From positions 1 to 6,611 of the forward strand of contig JAEWRJ010000057.1 of NCBI GenBank assembly GCA_023460055.1: 6,611 nucleotides of DNA, written 5' to 3'. Position 1 is the stretch's first letter, and every line of letters begins with the position of its first letter. Shown piece by piece: positions 5,303 to 6,611 of this stretch. The notes under the pieces are model-generated. The model saw nothing but the letters and a program-made list of their open reading frames with translations, made no database searches and was not told the origin of the DNA. Made by a program: the position numbers and the translations under genes. The DNA is from Bacillota bacterium (GTDB lineage: Bacteria > Bacillota > Clostridia > Christensenellales > Aristaeellaceae).

Positions 5303-5363
5303 GCAATCTCATAACGGAAATGGCTGAAAACGAAAGCATCAAATACAAATAGCTTGAGATTGC
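5303..5363. repeat. 9-bp inverted repeat between the ThuA-like and flavin-rhodanese genes
   Basis: GCAATCTCA (5303-5311) and TGAGATTGC (5355-5363) pair perfectly across a 43-base A-rich loop, immediately after the ThuA-like stop. There is no T run, so a standard terminator is not supported. No confident promoter for the downstream gene was found in this 146-base spacer. Confidence 0.45.
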
Positions 5364-5364
5364 A

Positions 5365-6141
5365 TCACGCTTTTTTCTCGTGCAGCCCCTGAATGCTGGC
5401 AAACTCCTGCGCGGGCGTGAAATCCACAATTGGCTTCGTATTGCCATATATGGGCACGGGGCCATCCGTGGGGGCAGCCCAGCGGACGGCGTTGATGATC
5501 ACCTGCTGAATCAGCGGCATGCGGTAGACCGGGAAGGCCTCGTGCCCGGGCCGGAAGTAGAAGATCCTGCCCTTGCCGCGGCAGAAGCAGCAGCCGCTGC
5601 GGAAAACCTCGCCCCCCTCAAACCAGCTGATCAGCACTTGCTCCTCCGGCTGCGGGATGTTGAAGTGCTCCCCGTACATCTCTTCGCGGGGGATGATAAT
5701 TTTTTCTGGCAGGCCCTGCACGATGGGATGGCCTGGATTGACCACCCAAAGGATCTCCTTTTCCCCGTCTTCGCGCCACTTAAGAAAACTGCTGTTGGTG
5801 CCGCAGACCTTCTGGAATATTTTGGACGCGTGGCCGGAGTGCAGGACGATCAGCCCCATCCCCCGCTGGGTGATATGCTGATGCACCCGCTCCACTACGG
5901 CGTCCGCCACCTCGTGGTGTGCCATATGCCCCCACCAGATCAGCACATCCGTGCCGGCCAGCACTTCCTCACTCAGGCCATGTTCTGCCTGGCGCAGCGT
6001 GGCGGTGCGCACGTCAAATCCGTCCTTTTCTAAAAAAGCGGCGATGCATCCATGGATCCCCTCGGGATAAATGGCCCGTATCTCTTCAAACTGCACCTCG
6101 TGCAGGTACTCATTCCACACTGTTACGCGAATCTTCCCCAT
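5365..6141 (-). CDS. ThuA-like (trehalose utilization family) protein
   Basis: A 258-residue protein of the ThuA family, which adopts a glutamine-amidotransferase-like fold. Conserved blocks are MGKIRVTVWNEYLHE (1-15), TDVLIWWGHMAHHEVADAVV (64-83), VLHSGHASKIF (99-109), WVVNPGHPI (132-140), EEMYGEHFNIP (153-163), ISWFEGGEVFRSGC (171-184) and GRIFYFRPGHEAFPVY (191-206). Length and motif order fit full-size members. ThuA proteins work with a Gfo/Idh/MocA partner (ThuB) in oxidising trehalose and related sugars to keto forms; exactly such a partner ends 16 bases upstream. A run of cysteines, C184, C185 and C187, is notable but its meaning is unclear. Start ATG 6141 has a purine-rich GGAGAGGGG ahead of it. 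Cytoplasmic; the precise sugar is unknown. Confidence 0.9.
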   Translation of the reverse strand: MGKIRVTVWNEYLHEVQFEEIRAIYPEGIHGCIAAFLEKDGFDVRTATLRQAEHGLSEEVLAGTDVLIWWGHMAHHEVADAVVERVHQHITQRGMGLIVLHSGHASKIFQKVCGTNSSFLKWREDGEKEILWVVNPGHPIVQGLPEKIIIPREEMYGEHFNIPQPEEQVLISWFEGGEVFRSGCCFCRGKGRIFYFRPGHEAFPVYRMPLIQQVIINAVRWAAPTDGPVPIYGNTKPIVDFTPAQEFASIQGLHEKKA

Positions 6142-6157
6142 CTTGCGGCCCCTCTCC

Positions 6158-6611
6158 TTATACCTTTTCCCATTGCCCGCTCTTTGCGGAGCGCAGTACC
6201 GCGTCCATGGCGCGCTGGTTCTTCAGCCCGTCTTCCACCGTAGCGGCCAGGCCATCCCCTTTACCAAGCAGTATATCCGCAAAGCACTGGGTCTGATCGG
6301 CCTGGTATTCGCCCGGGATTCTCAGATTTACATAGCTGTTGCCCCGCCGCATAGCCTCTCCCTGGCACAGGCTGAGGGTATCACGGTCTGGCTCGGCATC
6401 CAGCTCATACACCAGCGAGCCTTTGCTTCCATAAATCTCCATCCGCTGATAATTGCCGCGTCCGTAGGCAAAGCGGGTGATCTCAAATACCGCTGGCAGT
6501 TTACCTTCCATCTGAGCCATGGTATTTGAAAAATCATCCACATCCACCGGCCCCATTCCACTTCCGTCCGTCTTCTCGCGCTCCTGCACAAAGGTGCCGT
6601 TATGGCTGACA
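6158..6611 (-). CDS. Gfo/Idh/MocA-family oxidoreductase, C-terminal part (runs off window)
   Basis: The minus-strand frame is open to the right edge and ends at TAA 6158-6160. About 150 residues are visible, starting VSHNGTF. They match the C-terminal domain of NAD(P)-dependent Gfo/Idh/MocA dehydrogenases: a VDVDDFSNTMAQMEG segment, the YQRMEIYGSKGSLVYELD strand block, and the closing helix VEDGLKNQRAMDAVLRSAKS followed by GQWEKV. The Rossmann nucleotide-binding half and the catalytic Lys would lie outside the window. It sits 16 bases upstream of the ThuA-like gene on the same strand, so they form an operon. By analogy with ThuB it probably oxidises a sugar or glycoside hydroxyl (inference); substrate not determinable. 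Confidence 0.88.
   Translation of the reverse strand, partial: VSHNGTFVQEREKTDGSGMGPVDVDDFSNTMAQMEGKLPAVFEITRFAYGRGNYQRMEIYGSKGSLVYELDAEPDRDTLSLCQGEAMRRGNSYVNLRIPGEYQADQTQCFADILLGKGDGLAATVEDGLKNQRAMDAVLRSAKSGQWEKV

Noticed and set aside
5380..6033. Plus-strand 217-residue frame
   Set aside because: Antisense to the ThuA-like gene, whose conserved motifs are unambiguous.
1..6611. CRISPR array, tRNA or rRNA
   Set aside because: No regularly spaced repeats, tRNA-like cloverleaf or rRNA-like sequence was noticed on reading either strand; no dedicated search was possible.

Overview
The window looks like a chromosomal stretch from an anaerobic, Gram-positive-type bacterium, most likely a member of the Clostridia. 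The reasons are strong AGGAGG-type ribosome binding sites, sigma-A-like TTGACA/TATAAT promoters, and a gene set (split COG0701-type permease, 4Fe-4S ferredoxin, NifX-like and DUF134 pair, secreted flavinylated protein) typical of strict anaerobes. No species can be named from the sequence alone.

Layout. Bases 1-203 are the 3' end of an IS630-family transposase whose start lies outside the window. Bases 204-599 hold no convincing gene but contain several short hairpins. A Crp/Fnr-family regulator (600-1256, minus) is divergent from an operon on the plus strand: two half-size permease subunits (1348-1830 and 1827-2345, ATGA overlap), a 4Fe-4S ferredoxin frame with no normal start codon (about 2361-2558), and a 34-residue micro-ORF overlapping it by one base (2558-2662). 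The 91-base divergent spacer has a TATAAT for each direction and an imperfect GAAAC-N4-GTGTC dyad placed where a class II Crp/Fnr activator would bind. Converging from the right is a minus-strand pair, a DUF134/UPF0251 helix-turn-helix protein (3286-3651) and a NifX/NifB-like iron-molybdenum-cofactor-type protein (2801-3196), behind a strong promoter at 3690-3717.

The right part is visibly more GC-rich and all on the minus strand. It holds a secreted protein (3866-5218) joining an FMN-binding domain with a covalent flavinylation motif to a rhodanese domain, closed by an intrinsic terminator at 3771-3802. Upstream of it are a ThuA-like protein (5365-6141) and the C-terminal part of a Gfo/Idh/MocA oxidoreductase (6158-6611), which form a sugar-oxidation operon.

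Working together (inference): the left half reads as a small redox- or metal-responsive module, with sensor regulator, two-subunit membrane permease, ferredoxin and micro-ORF, next to a metal-cluster-binding pair. The most unusual points are the ferredoxin without a start codon, the permease split into two matching halves, and the exported flavin-rhodanese fusion.
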